DNA of 64,000 bases from Rhodopseudomonas sp. (GCA_016124795.1 WGNB01000001.1:1-64000); one strand, 5' to 3'. Positions 15,301 to 24,171 are shown, counted from the stretch's first letter. Notes: generated from the sequence alone by a model not told the origin. Translations and numbers: made by a program.

Positions 15301-16182
15301 TTAGCTGCTGGCGCGCGCGACGGCTTGCGCGCCGTCGGCGGATTGATGATCGGTGAGCGATTGACGTGGCGGCGTGTTGCGCCAGCCGAGCCGTTGCGAA
15401 ATCTCGAAAGCGGCGGCTTGTACTTCAGTGGCGATCTGGCCGCGGCGCGCCGCGCCGGCGAAATCGGCGGGATGGCCGCTGACATTGAGCGCGGCGACCG
15501 GCAGGCCGGTGACGTCGAAAATTGCGGCGGCGACCGAACTGATTCCGGCTTCGAAATTGCCGTCGCTCCAGGCCAGACCGCAGGCGCGGTCGGCGTCGAG
15601 CTGGGCATGCAGTTGCGCCGGCGTGACGGCGGTATGTGACGTCACCGCCTTGAGCACCGATCCGGCATAGAGGCGGTCGACCCGCTCCGGCGGCAGATAG
15701 GCGAGAATGATGCGGCCCATGTTGGCGGCATGCGCCGGCAAGCGGCTGCCGATGCGGATATTGCTGGCGTAGCGATGGTTCGGCACGCGCCGCACCAGAT
15801 AGACGATTTCCAGCCCGTCGAGCACACCGAGATGCGCCGACAGGCTCAAGGTGTCGGCCAGTCGGGTCAACACCGGCACCGACGTCTGCACCAGGTCTTC
15901 CGAGAAGAAGGCTTGCGCGGTCAGGCCGATCAGACCGACGCCGATGCGCCAGCCCTGGCCGTTGGGCTGCGGTTCGATGAAGCGTTCGGCTTCGAGGGTG
16001 TGCAACAGGCGCAACAAGGTGGTGCGGTTGATGCCCAGCTCACGCGCGGTCCGCGACATATTGGTGATGGCGTCGCCTTCGGCGATATGACGCAGCAGCC
16101 GCGCGGCGCGCTGTACCGGCGGCGACAGATAGAGGTCCTCGGTCGGTTCTTCGGCAACGGCCGGCGGTTGAAGGTCAGCCAT
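15301..16182 (-). CDS. IclR-family transcriptional regulator
   Basis: A 293-residue regulator with an N-terminal winged helix-turn-helix (about 24-86, including TARELGINRTTLLRLLHTL) and a C-terminal GAF-like effector domain with NMGRIILAYL and GISSVAAAIFD. IclR proteins bind palindromic operators as dimers or tetramers and respond to aromatic acids or other catabolites. This gene is embedded in block A, its start overlapping the preceding hydrolase stop, so it is autogenously transcribed with the pathway. A second IclR gene faces the block promoter from 21195, so the two may act in hierarchy or on different targets. Confidence 0.9.
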   Translation of the reverse strand: MADLQPPAVAEEPTEDLYLSPPVQRAARLLRHIAEGDAITNMSRTARELGINRTTLLRLLHTLEAERFIEPQPNGQGWRIGVGLIGLTAQAFFSEDLVQTSVPVLTRLADTLSLSAHLGVLDGLEIVYLVRRVPNHRYASNIRIGSRLPAHAANMGRIILAYLPPERVDRLYAGSVLKAVTSHTAVTPAQLHAQLDADRACGLAWSDGNFEAGISSVAAAIFDVTGLPVAALNVSGHPADFAGAARRGQIATEVQAAAFEISQRLGWRNTPPRQSLTDHQSADGAQAVARASS

Positions 16183-17002
16183 GACGGGGCTCGATCAGTT
16201 GCGCCAGGAGCGCGGCCACGTCGGCCGGGGCCTGCTGCGGCAAGGCGTGGCCGGCATCGGCGATCTCGCGGTAGTCGATGGCGTTGGCGAGCGCGGCATG
16301 AAGCGCGCGGGCATTGGCCGGCGGCGTTACGACATCTTCCGCGCCGACAGCAACGACGGTGGCGGACCTGATCAGGGCGGCATCGGCAATCAGGTCGCCG
16401 GCGCCGAGCGCGCGCACCGCCTGGGCGTAGCCGGCTGGATTGACCGCCGCCATGGCGTCGCGCACGGCTTCGAGCACCTGCGGATGGGCTTCGGGATTGT
16501 AGACGAGCCGGGCGGCGCGGGTCGCGGCGAAGGTGGTCGGTCCCAGCGCTTCAATCTCGTCGATCCGCGCCTGCACGTTCGGCGGCAATTCGGCGCCGGC
16601 CGCGACCTTGTAACCGAGCGCCGGCGACAGCAGGGCCAGCCCCGCGACACGGTCCGGACGATGCGCGGCAAAGCTGGCGGCAAACAGACAGCCGAGCGAA
16701 TGGCCGACCAGCACGACGCGCCGCAGGTCCAGCGCATCGAGCAGACGTTCGAGCGCTTCGGCGTAGGTCTGTGGCGTCGGCGCGGTTTTGCCCAAAGGTT
16801 GGGAATGACCATAGCCGGGGGCATTCCAGGCGATGACGTCGAGATCGGCCGGCAGCGCATTGATCAGCGGCATGAAACTGTCGGCGCGGCTGCCGATGCC
16901 GTGCAGCAGCATCATGGGCGTGCCGGGGCCGGGACGGCGCAGGAAATCGATTCCCGCGGCCGAGCCCGACGTGACGCGCGCGATGGCGGCTAATGCGGTC
17001 AT
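16175..17002 (-). CDS. Alpha/beta hydrolase
   Basis: A 275-residue serine hydrolase of the alpha/beta fold. The oxyanion region is LLHGIGSRAD (34-37), the nucleophile is S102 in VGHSLGC, the acid is probably D223 (GAEDVVTPP), and the base is H252 (DAGHALPQQ). No signal peptide. Family members near aromatic oxygenases often hydrolyse meta-cleavage products, lactones or N-formyl amides (as NicD does in nicotinate breakdown). Which applies here is open. It overlaps the ABC permease stop upstream and the IclR start downstream, showing tight operon packing. Confidence 0.87.
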   Translation of the reverse strand: MTALAAIARVTSGSAAGIDFLRRPGPGTPMMLLHGIGSRADSFMPLINALPADLDVIAWNAPGYGHSQPLGKTAPTPQTYAEALERLLDALDLRRVVLVGHSLGCLFAASFAAHRPDRVAGLALLSPALGYKVAAGAELPPNVQARIDEIEALGPTTFAATRAARLVYNPEAHPQVLEAVRDAMAAVNPAGYAQAVRALGAGDLIADAALIRSATVVAVGAEDVVTPPANARALHAALANAIDYREIADAGHALPQQAPADVAALLAQLIEPRHG

Positions 17003-17871
17003 GGTTGTGACGGCGGCGGTGGGTCGATGGCGCGCGGCACGTAATGCAGGACCCGCGCCTCGATATAGGCGACGGCCCAGTACATCGCGATGCCAATCAG
17101 CGTCAGCAGACCGATGGCGTCGAACACCATCGCTGTATTGGCCTGGCCCTGACCGAAGCTGATCAGATAACCAAGACCGATTTCGCCGCCGACCAGTTCG
17201 CCGACGGTGATGCCGATCACCGCCAGCGTCGCGCCGATGCGCAGGCCGGCCATCAAATTGGGCATCGAGAACGGCAACATGACCTTCAGGAAGATCTTGG
17301 TGCGGCTCATGTTGTAGGCGCGCGCCAGATTGATCAGGTCGCGATCCATCACCCGCATCGCCTGCAGCACGTTGACGAGGATCGGGAAGAACACCACCAG
17401 AATGGTGACGATCAGTTTGGGCCAGGCGTTATAGCCGAACCACAGAATGAACAGCGGCGCGAAGGCGACCTTGGGCGCGATCTGCAGCGCCAGGATATAA
17501 GGCGACAGCACTTTTTCCCAGGTCGGCAACAGGCCGAGCGTGTAGCCGGCGATGGCGCCGAGCAGGCCGCCGAGCACGAAGCCGAGGATCGACATCGAGG
17601 CGGTCGAGATGAAATGGCCGAGCAGGTTTTCCTGCTGCCACATCCGGATGCCTTCGAACCAGAGGTCGCTGACGCGGGGGATGATGTATTTCGGGACGGC
17701 GAACATTGGCGGCAGGTACTGCCAGGCCAACAGCACGACGACCAGAACGGTGAGGCTGGTCGCCGGCACGGCGGCGCCGCGCCACCAACCGCCCCGCGCC
17801 GTCAAGGCGCGGGGCGGCCGATCGCCGCGGGTCGTGGAGCTTGTCGCTTCATGGGACATCGCGGCACTCAT
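16999..17871 (-). CDS. ABC transporter permease (SsuC/TauC-like)
   Basis: A 290-residue inner-membrane permease. A basic cytoplasmic N-terminus is followed by about six hydrophobic segments (first around 35-53). The ATPase-contact EAA loop lies in the region NLARAYNMSRTKIFLKVMLP. Family members work as homodimers with an SsuB-type ATPase and a periplasmic binding protein. The partner binding protein gene (17877) ends 6 bp upstream, and the ATPase is encoded at 20104 at the head of the operon, so the transporter genes are split by a monooxygenase gene. The following hydrolase gene overlaps by 4 bp. Confidence 0.9.
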   Translation of the reverse strand: MSAAMSHEATSSTTRGDRPPRALTARGGWWRGAAVPATSLTVLVVVLLAWQYLPPMFAVPKYIIPRVSDLWFEGIRMWQQENLLGHFISTASMSILGFVLGGLLGAIAGYTLGLLPTWEKVLSPYILALQIAPKVAFAPLFILWFGYNAWPKLIVTILVVFFPILVNVLQAMRVMDRDLINLARAYNMSRTKIFLKVMLPFSMPNLMAGLRIGATLAVIGITVGELVGGEIGLGYLISFGQGQANTAMVFDAIGLLTLIGIAMYWAVAYIEARVLHYVPRAIDPPPPSQP

Positions 17872-17876
17872 CTTGG

Positions 17877-18854
17877 TTAGCCGATGAACTGGTTGGTATA
17901 GAGTTCGTCGACCGGCACGGCGCTCTGGATGATCTTGTTCTCAAGGTAGAAGCCCTGCACGGTCTTCATGCGCTTGGGATCGAAGGTGCCGAGCGCCGAG
18001 GCCGGCGTGGTGGCGTAGACTTCCTTGACGTAACGGCGGAGGATTTCCTCCATCAGCGCTTCCTTGCCGGCGTGCTGCGGCACCGCGGCGACATAATCCT
18101 TCACCGCGGCCTTCGGATCTTCCATGCAGTCCTTGAGCGCGTGGATGACCGACTTGACGAAACCGCCGACGGCCGCCGGGCGCTCCTTGATCATCTTGTC
18201 GGACGACAGAATGGCCTGCGCCATCGCCGGGAAGATGCTCTCGATCGGGTGATAGTCGAGCGCGATGCCGGCCTTCTCGATCGCGATCGCCCATTCCGGC
18301 GTCGCCATGATGCCGTCGAGCGACTTGGCGATCATCAGCTGAGTGACGCCGGCCGGGCCAACGGCCTGGACTTCCAGATCGGTGCGCTTGAGGTTGGCCG
18401 AGGCGATGGTGGCGAGCAGGGCGTAGTAGCCGGTGTCCTGATAGCCGATGACGCCGAGCTTCTTGCCGCGCAGGTCGGCGAGCGACTTGATGTTGCTTTC
18501 CTTGCGGGTGACGAGCTGGAACAGCGGATGGGAGCCGAGCTGGGCCACCGCGCGCACCGGCAAGCCGTTCGGGCGCACGATCATCGTGGTTTCACCGAGA
18601 CCGCCGCCGACATCGGCGTTGCCGACACCGACCTGCTTGGCGACATCGGCGCCGCCCTTGCCGGTCTGGAACGTCACTTCGACGTTGTTCTTGGTGTAGT
18701 AGCCGCGCTTGAGCGCGATATGAAACGGCATGAAGGCCGGCAGGAAGGACGGGGCCGGGAACAGATAAGTGACTTTTTCCGGGGCGGCGAAGGCGGGCCG
18801 CACGACCGCGGCTGCGGCCAGACCGCCAAGGGCGGCGCGACGGGTGATCTTCAT
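17877..18854 (-). CDS. ABC transporter substrate-binding protein, Tat-type signal
   Basis: A 325-residue binding protein of the NMT1/THI5-like class. The N-terminus KITRRAALGGLAAAAVV is a likely twin-arginine signal, cleaved near AFA-APE. The mature protein begins KVTYLFPAPSFLPAFMPFH and includes LADLRGKKLGVIGYQDTGY (about 131-149) and a terminal ELYTNQF. It is a paralogue of the orphan protein at 4773-5744, sharing similar length and ligand-cleft segments. Together with the permease downstream and the ATPase at 20104 it forms a complete importer. The ligand is not known; context suggests the aromatic substrate of the operon. Confidence 0.9.
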   Translation of the reverse strand: MKITRRAALGGLAAAAVVRPAFAAPEKVTYLFPAPSFLPAFMPFHIALKRGYYTKNNVEVTFQTGKGGADVAKQVGVGNADVGGGLGETTMIVRPNGLPVRAVAQLGSHPLFQLVTRKESNIKSLADLRGKKLGVIGYQDTGYYALLATIASANLKRTDLEVQAVGPAGVTQLMIAKSLDGIMATPEWAIAIEKAGIALDYHPIESIFPAMAQAILSSDKMIKERPAAVGGFVKSVIHALKDCMEDPKAAVKDYVAAVPQHAGKEALMEEILRRYVKEVYATTPASALGTFDPKRMKTVQGFYLENKIIQSAVPVDELYTNQFIG

Positions 18855-18952
18855 GTCAGTCTCTCCTGTGAATGAACGACGCGAGCGCTGTCATGCGTCG
18901 GGCCGGTGGTTGCCGATGAAGTCCGAGGCAAGCTTGCAAGATAGTTTTCACC

Positions 18953-20107
18953 TCAGACCGGTTGCGCCAGGTGGGCGTAGAAACTGTCGAGGTCACGTTG
19001 CGCGCTCGACTGCATGCGCGAATTGCGCATCAGGATCGCGTCCTTGTCTTCCGTGGCGCCGGCCTGGCCGACCTGACGCGAGGCGTCCTGGACGAATTTG
19101 CAGCGGTCATAACGGCGTTCGCCGAAGGCGGTGAGGGTGGCGGCGACGTCGTCGGCGCCGTCGAGCATTTCGGCGAGCAACACCGCGTCTTCGAGCGCCA
19201 TGGCGCCGCCCTGGCCCATGAAGGGCGACGAGGAATGCGCCGCATCACCAATCAGGCCGACGCGGCCGCGGCTCCACGGCAGCGGCAAATGAACTTCTTC
19301 AACCGAGGTGTAATAAACCTGCTCGGGCCGGTCGATCTCGGCCAGCAGCGGCGCGGCCGGTCCTTTGAAGGCGGCGAATTTCGCCCTCATCACGGCGGCC
19401 CACTGGTCGCGCGGGTAATAGGGTTTGCCGGGTTCGCGGGTCGTGCCGAACATGTAAAGCTCGTCGCGGCTGATCGGCATGATGCCGAGCCGGGTGCCGA
19501 CTCCCATCATCATGATCTTGGTGTCGATGCTGGCCGGCTTGGCATGGGTCGAGCGCCAGACGCCGAAGCCGGTATAGGTCGGTTCGAGCGCGCCGAACAA
19601 TAAGGTGCGGATCTGCGACCGGATGCCATCGGCGCCGATCACCGCGCCGCAGGTCAGGGTGCTGCCATCCGACAACGTGACCGTGATCGGCTTTGTCGAC
19701 TGGCTGTCGTCGATCGCGGTCACCGTAACGCCAAGCCGGACATTGACCTTGAGCTTGTCGAGCGAGTCGGCGAGCACCCGATGCAGTTCGACACGGCGCA
19801 TGCCGACAATCGCCGGAATCTCGTCGCCGATGGTCGGATAGACGGTGCGGGTAATCGGCTCGCCGTCGGCCGAGAGATAGAGATTGCCGCCGTCGGGGCT
19901 GACCCAGCCGCTGTCGCGGATGGCGCCGAGAACGCCGAGGCGGTCCAGCGCTTGAAGACCGTTGCTATAGATGAACAGGCCGGAGCTCAGCGGCGCCCAG
20001 CTTGCTTCGCGTTCGATCAGTGTCGTGCCGATGCCACGGCGGGCCAACGCGATCGACAGCGCCGATCCCGCTATGCCGCCGCCGACAATGACGACTCCGC
20101 TTTTCAT
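18953..20107 (-). CDS. FAD-dependent monooxygenase (UbiH/salicylate hydroxylase-like)
   Basis: A 384-residue group A flavin hydroxylase. The motifs are GGGIAG (9-14, ADP binding), GADGIRS (158-164, the DG motif) and LIGDAAHSSSPFMGQGG (285-301, FAD ribityl contact). It should hydroxylate an aromatic ring using NAD(P)H and O2 in the cytoplasm. The start ATG overlaps the stop of the ABC ATPase gene (ATGA). A second enzyme of this type is encoded in block B at 24952, and two more lie in block D, all only distantly alike. The substrate is not predictable. Confidence 0.9.
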   Translation of the reverse strand: MKSGVVIVGGGIAGSALSIALARRGIGTTLIEREASWAPLSSGLFIYSNGLQALDRLGVLGAIRDSGWVSPDGGNLYLSADGEPITRTVYPTIGDEIPAIVGMRRVELHRVLADSLDKLKVNVRLGVTVTAIDDSQSTKPITVTLSDGSTLTCGAVIGADGIRSQIRTLLFGALEPTYTGFGVWRSTHAKPASIDTKIMMMGVGTRLGIMPISRDELYMFGTTREPGKPYYPRDQWAAVMRAKFAAFKGPAAPLLAEIDRPEQVYYTSVEEVHLPLPWSRGRVGLIGDAAHSSSPFMGQGGAMALEDAVLLAEMLDGADDVAATLTAFGERRYDRCKFVQDASRQVGQAGATEDKDAILMRNSRMQSSAQRDLDSFYAHLAQPV

Positions 20108-20901
20108 GCGTCGAGCCGGTTATCGATGTGAAGCGCGTGAAACAGGTGCTTGACGATTTCGGTGGCGCGCGGCGTGCCGAGGCGTTCAAGCGGATTGTCG
20201 CGATTGGGCAGGCCGACCTCGATTTCCTCGACGATCCGGCCGGGGCCGTCGCTCATCACCAGAATGCGGTCCGACATGGCCACCGCTTCCGACAGGTCGT
20301 GGGTGATCAGCAGCGTGGTCAGGCCGGCCATCGCGATGGTGCCGGCGAAGCTCTTTTGCAGCACCAGTTTGGTCTGGGCATCGAGCGCCGAGAACGGTTC
20401 GTCGAGCAGCACGACATCGGGATCGATCGCAAGCGTCCGGGCCAGCGCCGCACGCTGCCGCTGGCCGCCGGAGATTTGATAGGGATAGCGGTCGGCGAAT
20501 TCGGTCATTCGGCAGCGGCTGAGTTCGCGCATCGCCCGTTCGCGCCGTTCGGCGGCCGGCAGATTGCGAGCTTCCAGGCCGAACTCGACATTGTGCAGGA
20601 CGGTGCGCCACGGCAGCAGAAGATCCTTCTGCAACATGAAGCCGACACTGGCGTTGGGTCCGGATACTTCGATGCCGTGCAGCGAGACCGTGCCTTCACT
20701 CGGCCGGTCGAGACCGGCGATCATGTTGAGGAGCGTACTCTTGCCGCAGCCGGACGGGCCGACGATCGAAACGAATTCGCCTGCGCCGACGGCGAAAGAC
20801 AGATTGCGAACCGCGGTGAAGGGCGGGGCGCCTGCGGCCCGACCGGGGAAGCGGCGGGCGACGTCTTGCAGATGCAGTACGTTGGGGCTGTTCGGCGACA
20901 C
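20104..20901 (-). CDS. ABC transporter ATP-binding protein (SsuB/TauB-like)
   Basis: A 265-residue nucleotide-binding subunit with GTG start. It has Walker A GPSGCGKST, signature ISGGQRQR, Walker B VVLLDEP and the switch His in LITHDLSEA. FMLQKDLLLPWRTV is the Q-loop segment typical of nitrate/sulfonate/taurine-type importers. It energises the permease at 16999 with the binding protein at 17877 and perhaps that at 4773. It is the first gene of block A, directly behind the divergent promoter region shared with the IclR gene at 21195. Confidence 0.93.
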   Translation of the reverse strand: MSPNSPNVLHLQDVARRFPGRAAGAPPFTAVRNLSFAVGAGEFVSIVGPSGCGKSTLLNMIAGLDRPSEGTVSLHGIEVSGPNASVGFMLQKDLLLPWRTVLHNVEFGLEARNLPAAERRERAMRELSRCRMTEFADRYPYQISGGQRQRAALARTLAIDPDVVLLDEPFSALDAQTKLVLQKSFAGTIAMAGLTTLLITHDLSEAVAMSDRILVMSDGPGRIVEEIEVGLPNRDNPLERLGTPRATEIVKHLFHALHIDNRLDA

Positions 20902-20920
20902 TGCGACCCTCCCGAGGTCT

Positions 20921-20969
20921 GTTCAAATAAGAACATCGTGTTCGTATAGTGTACAGTTCACACCTGAAC
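20921..20969. promoter_or_regulatory. Twin dyad operator between blocks A and B
   Basis: Two palindromes of the same design, GTTC-N6-GAAC, occur at 20921-20934 and 20956-20969, centres 35 bp apart, just upstream of the first gene of block A and in the divergent region with an IclR gene. Paired palindromes are common IclR-family operator layouts. Regulation by the 21195 product is inferred. Confidence 0.5.
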
Positions 20970-21134
20970 AGCGCCGCGAGTCAACGGGCATCTCGCGCTA
21001 AATTTGGGCAGCCGCTGCGCTAATGATTTGCAATTTTGCTGCGCTGCACATGCGCTTTTTTGATTGGGGCGCAGTCGGTTCCGGCTCGGATTCGGTTGAA
21101 AACCCGGCTGTCGCATTTTTAGGCTTTAGCAAAT

Positions 21135-21173
21135 TTGTTTTGTGTGGTAGACAATGTTTAATATGCAAAACAA
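21135..21173 (+). promoter_or_regulatory. Candidate promoter and inverted repeat upstream of iclR
   Basis: TTGTTT (21135-21140) and TAATAT (about 21159-21164) lie 18 bp apart, followed about 30 bp later by the ATG at 21195. The inverted repeat TTGTTTTG/CAAAACAA (21135-21142 and 21166-21173) brackets the whole promoter, a layout suited to autorepression. The surrounding 100 bp are AT-rich relative to the flanking genes. Confidence 0.4.
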
Positions 21174-21194
21174 TCTCTAGCCCGGATTGCTGCA

Positions 21195-22115
21195 ATGGCC
21201 GATGGCCGCGACGTTATGTCCCCTGCGACGGAGGCCGCTTCTTCAGTGGCGGCGGCGTCTTCGGTCGCTCCTTCAACGGCTGCGGCCGATCCGTCGGATC
21301 GCTATCTCGTTCCCGCCCTGATCCGGGGCCTGAATATCCTCCAGGAATTGTCCGGCGACCGGCGCAAGTTGACTCTGTCGGAAGTGGCCGCGGCTTTGGC
21401 GGTCACCCGTTCGTCGGCTTATCGGCTGCTGTTTACGCTCGGTCATCTTGGCTTTGTCGCTTTCGACAGCGAGACCAAGACTTATTCGCTCGGCCCGCAG
21501 GTCTTGCGTCTGGGTTATGGCTATCTGGCGTCGCGCGATCTCGTCGAAGTGGCCACGCCGCATCTGGTGCGGCTGCGCGATCGAACCGGCTGGTCGGCGC
21601 ATCTGGGCGAGTTGCTCGGCCGCGATGTCATCTATCTGGCGCGCGTGGCGACCCGGCGCTCCATTGCCAGCACCGTGCATGTCGGCACGCGACTTCCGGC
21701 GCGGACCACGACGATGGGACGCATCTTGCTGTCCGGGCTGTCGTCGGATGAGGTGATCGAGCTTTATCGCGACGAGCCGCAATCGGGCGAGCGCGGCAAA
21801 TCGCCGACGACATTGGCGGAATTCGCCGAACAGGTTGCCGCGGACCGCGTTAATGGCGTCGTGGTGCAAAATTCCGGTTACGAGCCCGGCGTCGCCAGTA
21901 TCGCGGCGCCGATCCGTGACATGACCGGCAAGATCGTCGCGGCGATCAATATTTCAGCGGTGGCCTTGCTCACCAACGATGCCGAACTGAATGGAACCTT
22001 GAAAGCCGAAGTACTGGCCGCGGCCGACGCGATATCGCGCGACCTTGGCCACAAGACCGCGGCGGAATCCGGCGGTGCCGACGTCTCGCCGTCGGGCCGC
22101 CGCTCCGCCAGTTAA
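21195..22115 (+). CDS. IclR-family transcriptional regulator
   Basis: A 306-residue regulator. After an Ala/Ser-rich leader of about 33 residues comes the winged helix-turn-helix (about 37-98, recognition part EVAAALAVTRSSAYRLLFTL) and then the effector domain with TTMGRILLSGL and GVASIAAPIRD. An internal ATG seven codons later is an alternative start. It is transcribed away from block A and towards block B, so it is the best candidate to control both, with the twin dyads at 20921-20969 as binding sites. Its effector is presumably an aromatic substrate or intermediate. Confidence 0.9.
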   Translation: MADGRDVMSPATEAASSVAAASSVAPSTAAADPSDRYLVPALIRGLNILQELSGDRRKLTLSEVAAALAVTRSSAYRLLFTLGHLGFVAFDSETKTYSLGPQVLRLGYGYLASRDLVEVATPHLVRLRDRTGWSAHLGELLGRDVIYLARVATRRSIASTVHVGTRLPARTTTMGRILLSGLSSDEVIELYRDEPQSGERGKSPTTLAEFAEQVAADRVNGVVVQNSGYEPGVASIAAPIRDMTGKIVAAINISAVALLTNDAELNGTLKAEVLAAADAISRDLGHKTAAESGGADVSPSGRRSAS

Positions 22116-22153
22116 TTGCTTGAACCCCGACCGCCCTACAACAGGAGTTAGAC

Positions 22154-22681
22154 ATGGACGACGTTACCAAGCAGAAGCGTTCCTGGGATCGTCCGGAAGG
22201 CGCCTCTTTCGAAGACTGGATGAAGAGCCGTGTCGCGCGCGTCGCCGACCGTCCCTATGACTGGAACGCGCTCAAGTTCCAGGCCGATTTCGATCCGAAA
22301 TATCGCCGCGCCCAGAAGCGTTTCATCGGCACCGGCGGGACCGGCGTCGCGAAGGACAGCAACGTGATCCCGGCCGAGCATTTCACGCTCTCCAACATGA
22401 TTATCCCGGCGGGCGGCGAAGGCCCGATGCATCTTCATGTCGACGCCGAGGAAGTGTTCTTCGTGCTGCGCGGCAAGATCAAGGTGATGGTCGAGAAGGA
22501 CGGCGAATATTTCGAGACTATCCTCGGCGAGCGCGATTGCGTTTCGGTGCCGCCTGGCGTCTATCGCGGCGAAATCAACGTCGGTGAGGAAGACGCGATC
22601 ATGATGGTGATGATCGGCGCGCCCAAGCCGATCACCCCGACCTATCCGCCGGACCACCCGCTGGCCAAGGTCAAACGCTAG
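22154..22681 (+). CDS. Cupin-domain protein
   Basis: A 175-residue single-cupin protein. The first metal motif is clear, GPMHLHVDAEEVFFVLRG (about 95-112, HxH and Glu). In the second motif, PPGVYRGEIN, the position of the usual histidine appears to be Arg, so the metal site is atypical or the protein only binds ligand. Preceded by ACAGGAG, 38 bp behind iclR. Cupins of this size in catabolic operons can be dioxygenases, isomerases or hydroxymuconate-type enzymes. It opens block B. Confidence 0.75.
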   Translation: MDDVTKQKRSWDRPEGASFEDWMKSRVARVADRPYDWNALKFQADFDPKYRRAQKRFIGTGGTGVAKDSNVIPAEHFTLSNMIIPAGGEGPMHLHVDAEEVFFVLRGKIKVMVEKDGEYFETILGERDCVSVPPGVYRGEINVGEEDAIMMVMIGAPKPITPTYPPDHPLAKVKR

Positions 22682-22688
22682 TCGTTGC

Positions 22689-22718
22689 GGGCGCCGTGGC
22701 TTTGTGGCCGCGGCGCCG
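22689..22718 (+). other. Intercistronic hairpin after the cupin gene
   Basis: GCGCCG (22691-22696) pairs with CGGCGC (22711-22716) and the inner GGC (22698-22700) with GCC (22707-22709), giving a GC-rich stem just after the cupin stop. No T run follows directly, so attenuation or mRNA stabilisation is more likely than full termination. Confidence 0.4.
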
Positions 22719-22805
22719 CTTCGGTCCGTTCTAATTTTCGTTTGTCGATAGAGCAGGCTGGCCGCGCGGATGCGGTTCATGGCCGATGACAGGAGTGATC
22801 GTATC

Positions 22806-23756
22806 ATGGCGCTCAATGGTATTGATGCCGTCGTCTTCGGCGTTGCCGATATGGCCGAGGCAAAGCGTTTTCTCGACGACTGGGGCGTGGCGCCGGTATC
22901 GGCGACCGCCGATAAGCTGGTCTATGCGACCCGCGACGGTGCGCAAGCGATCGTGCGGCCGATGGAAGCGGCCGATCTGCCGCCGCCGATCGAAGCCGGC
23001 AAGACCGTGCGCGAAGTGATCTGGGGCGCGGCCAGTCAGGCCGAACTCGACAAGACTTTGGCGACGTTGAAGACGGTCGACAGTTTCCGTATTGGCGCCG
23101 ACGGTTTGCCGCGCGTGACCGACCCCAATGGACTGAGCCTGGCCTTCCGCGTGAGCCAGCGCACCCCGATCAAGGTCGAGCCGACAATGCCGAATGCGCC
23201 CGGCTCGCATAATCGGGTCAACAAGCGTTCGCCTATCCACACGCAGGCGCATCCGATCAATATCGGCCATGTCGTCATGTTCGCGAATGATTTCGCGGCG
23301 ATGCGGGCTTTCTACACCGAGAAGCTCGGCTTCTCGATCAGCGATGAATATCCCGGTCATGGCGTCTTCATGCGTTGCCAGAAGATCGGCGATCATCACA
23401 ACTGCTTCGTGCTCAATCGTCCGGGCAAGCCCGGCATCAATCATGTGGCCTTTACCGTCGCCGATATTCACGAATTGATCGGCGGTGGCATCGCCATGGC
23501 CAAGAAGGGCTGGAAGACCGAGATCGGTCCGGGTCGGCACCCGATTTCGTCGGCCTATTTCTGGTACTTCGAAAATCCGTTGGCGGCGCCGCTGGAATAT
23601 TACGCCGACGAGGACTTCTGCGACGAGGGCTGGCAGCCGTCGACCTTCGAGCGCAAACCGGAGCTGTTCGCCGAATGGGCCATCGTCGGCGGCATTGACG
23701 GCGCGACCCGCCGACAGGCCTCGGGCGTCGACAAGAGCGGACGCGGTCATGCGTAA
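22806..23756 (+). CDS. VOC-family protein, extradiol dioxygenase-like
   Basis: A 316-residue protein of two vicinal-oxygen-chelate domains. The N-terminal domain (1-120) lacks metal ligands; the C-terminal domain has H155 (INIGHVVMF), H213 (GINHVAFTV) and E264 (PLEYYAD), the 2-His-1-Glu triad of type I extradiol dioxygenases. It would open a catechol-like or dihydroxypyridine-like ring with O2 and Fe(II). The ATG at 22806 has a good ACAGGAG upstream; a longer frame from 22770 lacks homology. It lies with a flavin hydroxylase and an SDR, a usual hydroxylation and cleavage set. Confidence 0.83.
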   Translation: MALNGIDAVVFGVADMAEAKRFLDDWGVAPVSATADKLVYATRDGAQAIVRPMEAADLPPPIEAGKTVREVIWGAASQAELDKTLATLKTVDSFRIGADGLPRVTDPNGLSLAFRVSQRTPIKVEPTMPNAPGSHNRVNKRSPIHTQAHPINIGHVVMFANDFAAMRAFYTEKLGFSISDEYPGHGVFMRCQKIGDHHNCFVLNRPGKPGINHVAFTVADIHELIGGGIAMAKKGWKTEIGPGRHPISSAYFWYFENPLAAPLEYYADEDFCDEGWQPSTFERKPELFAEWAIVGGIDGATRRQASGVDKSGRGHA

Positions 23757-23788
23757 CGTCATCGTCATGGTCGGAAATGGGGGCGGCC

Positions 23789-24148
23789 ATGCAGCCTGAT
23801 CTGCGTCGTGTCGTCGTTGTCGAAGCGCATCGGCGCAGTTCCGGGCGATTGCCGTCACGGCTGCATTCGCTCGGCACCGGCGAGACATTCGACATCGCGG
23901 CGTCTACGGATGGCTTTGTCGATGTGGCGTCCGGTACGGCGGTGCGCGTCAACGGCACTCAACTCGTATTGCCGGATGGGCGCGGCCCGATCGAACTGAC
24001 ATTCAGCAGCGATGTCGCTTTCGACGGCTACGATCACGGCGGACGCGAGCCGTTTTCCGGCCGGGCCGGCGGCGGCGCTTCGGTGACGCTCTACGACCGC
24101 GAGCGCAACGACTATTTCCAATATGCCATCGCCGGCGACGGCATCTGA
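23789..24148 (+). CDS. Hypothetical small protein in block B
   Basis: A 119-residue protein with no family I recognise. The sequence is rich in short strands (VVVVEAHRRSSG, TFDIAASTDGFVDVA, AVRVNGTQLVL) with many Gly and Asp residues, suggesting a small all-beta domain. It starts at the second of two nearby ATGs, where GGGGGCGG gives a ribosome site; the first ATG is at 23777. It lies 32 bp after the VOC gene and 23 bp before the SDR gene on the same strand, so co-expression is expected. No signal peptide or membrane segment. Confidence 0.55.
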   Translation: MQPDLRRVVVVEAHRRSSGRLPSRLHSLGTGETFDIAASTDGFVDVASGTAVRVNGTQLVLPDGRGPIELTFSSDVAFDGYDHGGREPFSGRAGGGASVTLYDRERNDYFQYAIAGDGI

Positions 24149-24171
24149 CCTTCAAGCTGGACAGCACGACC

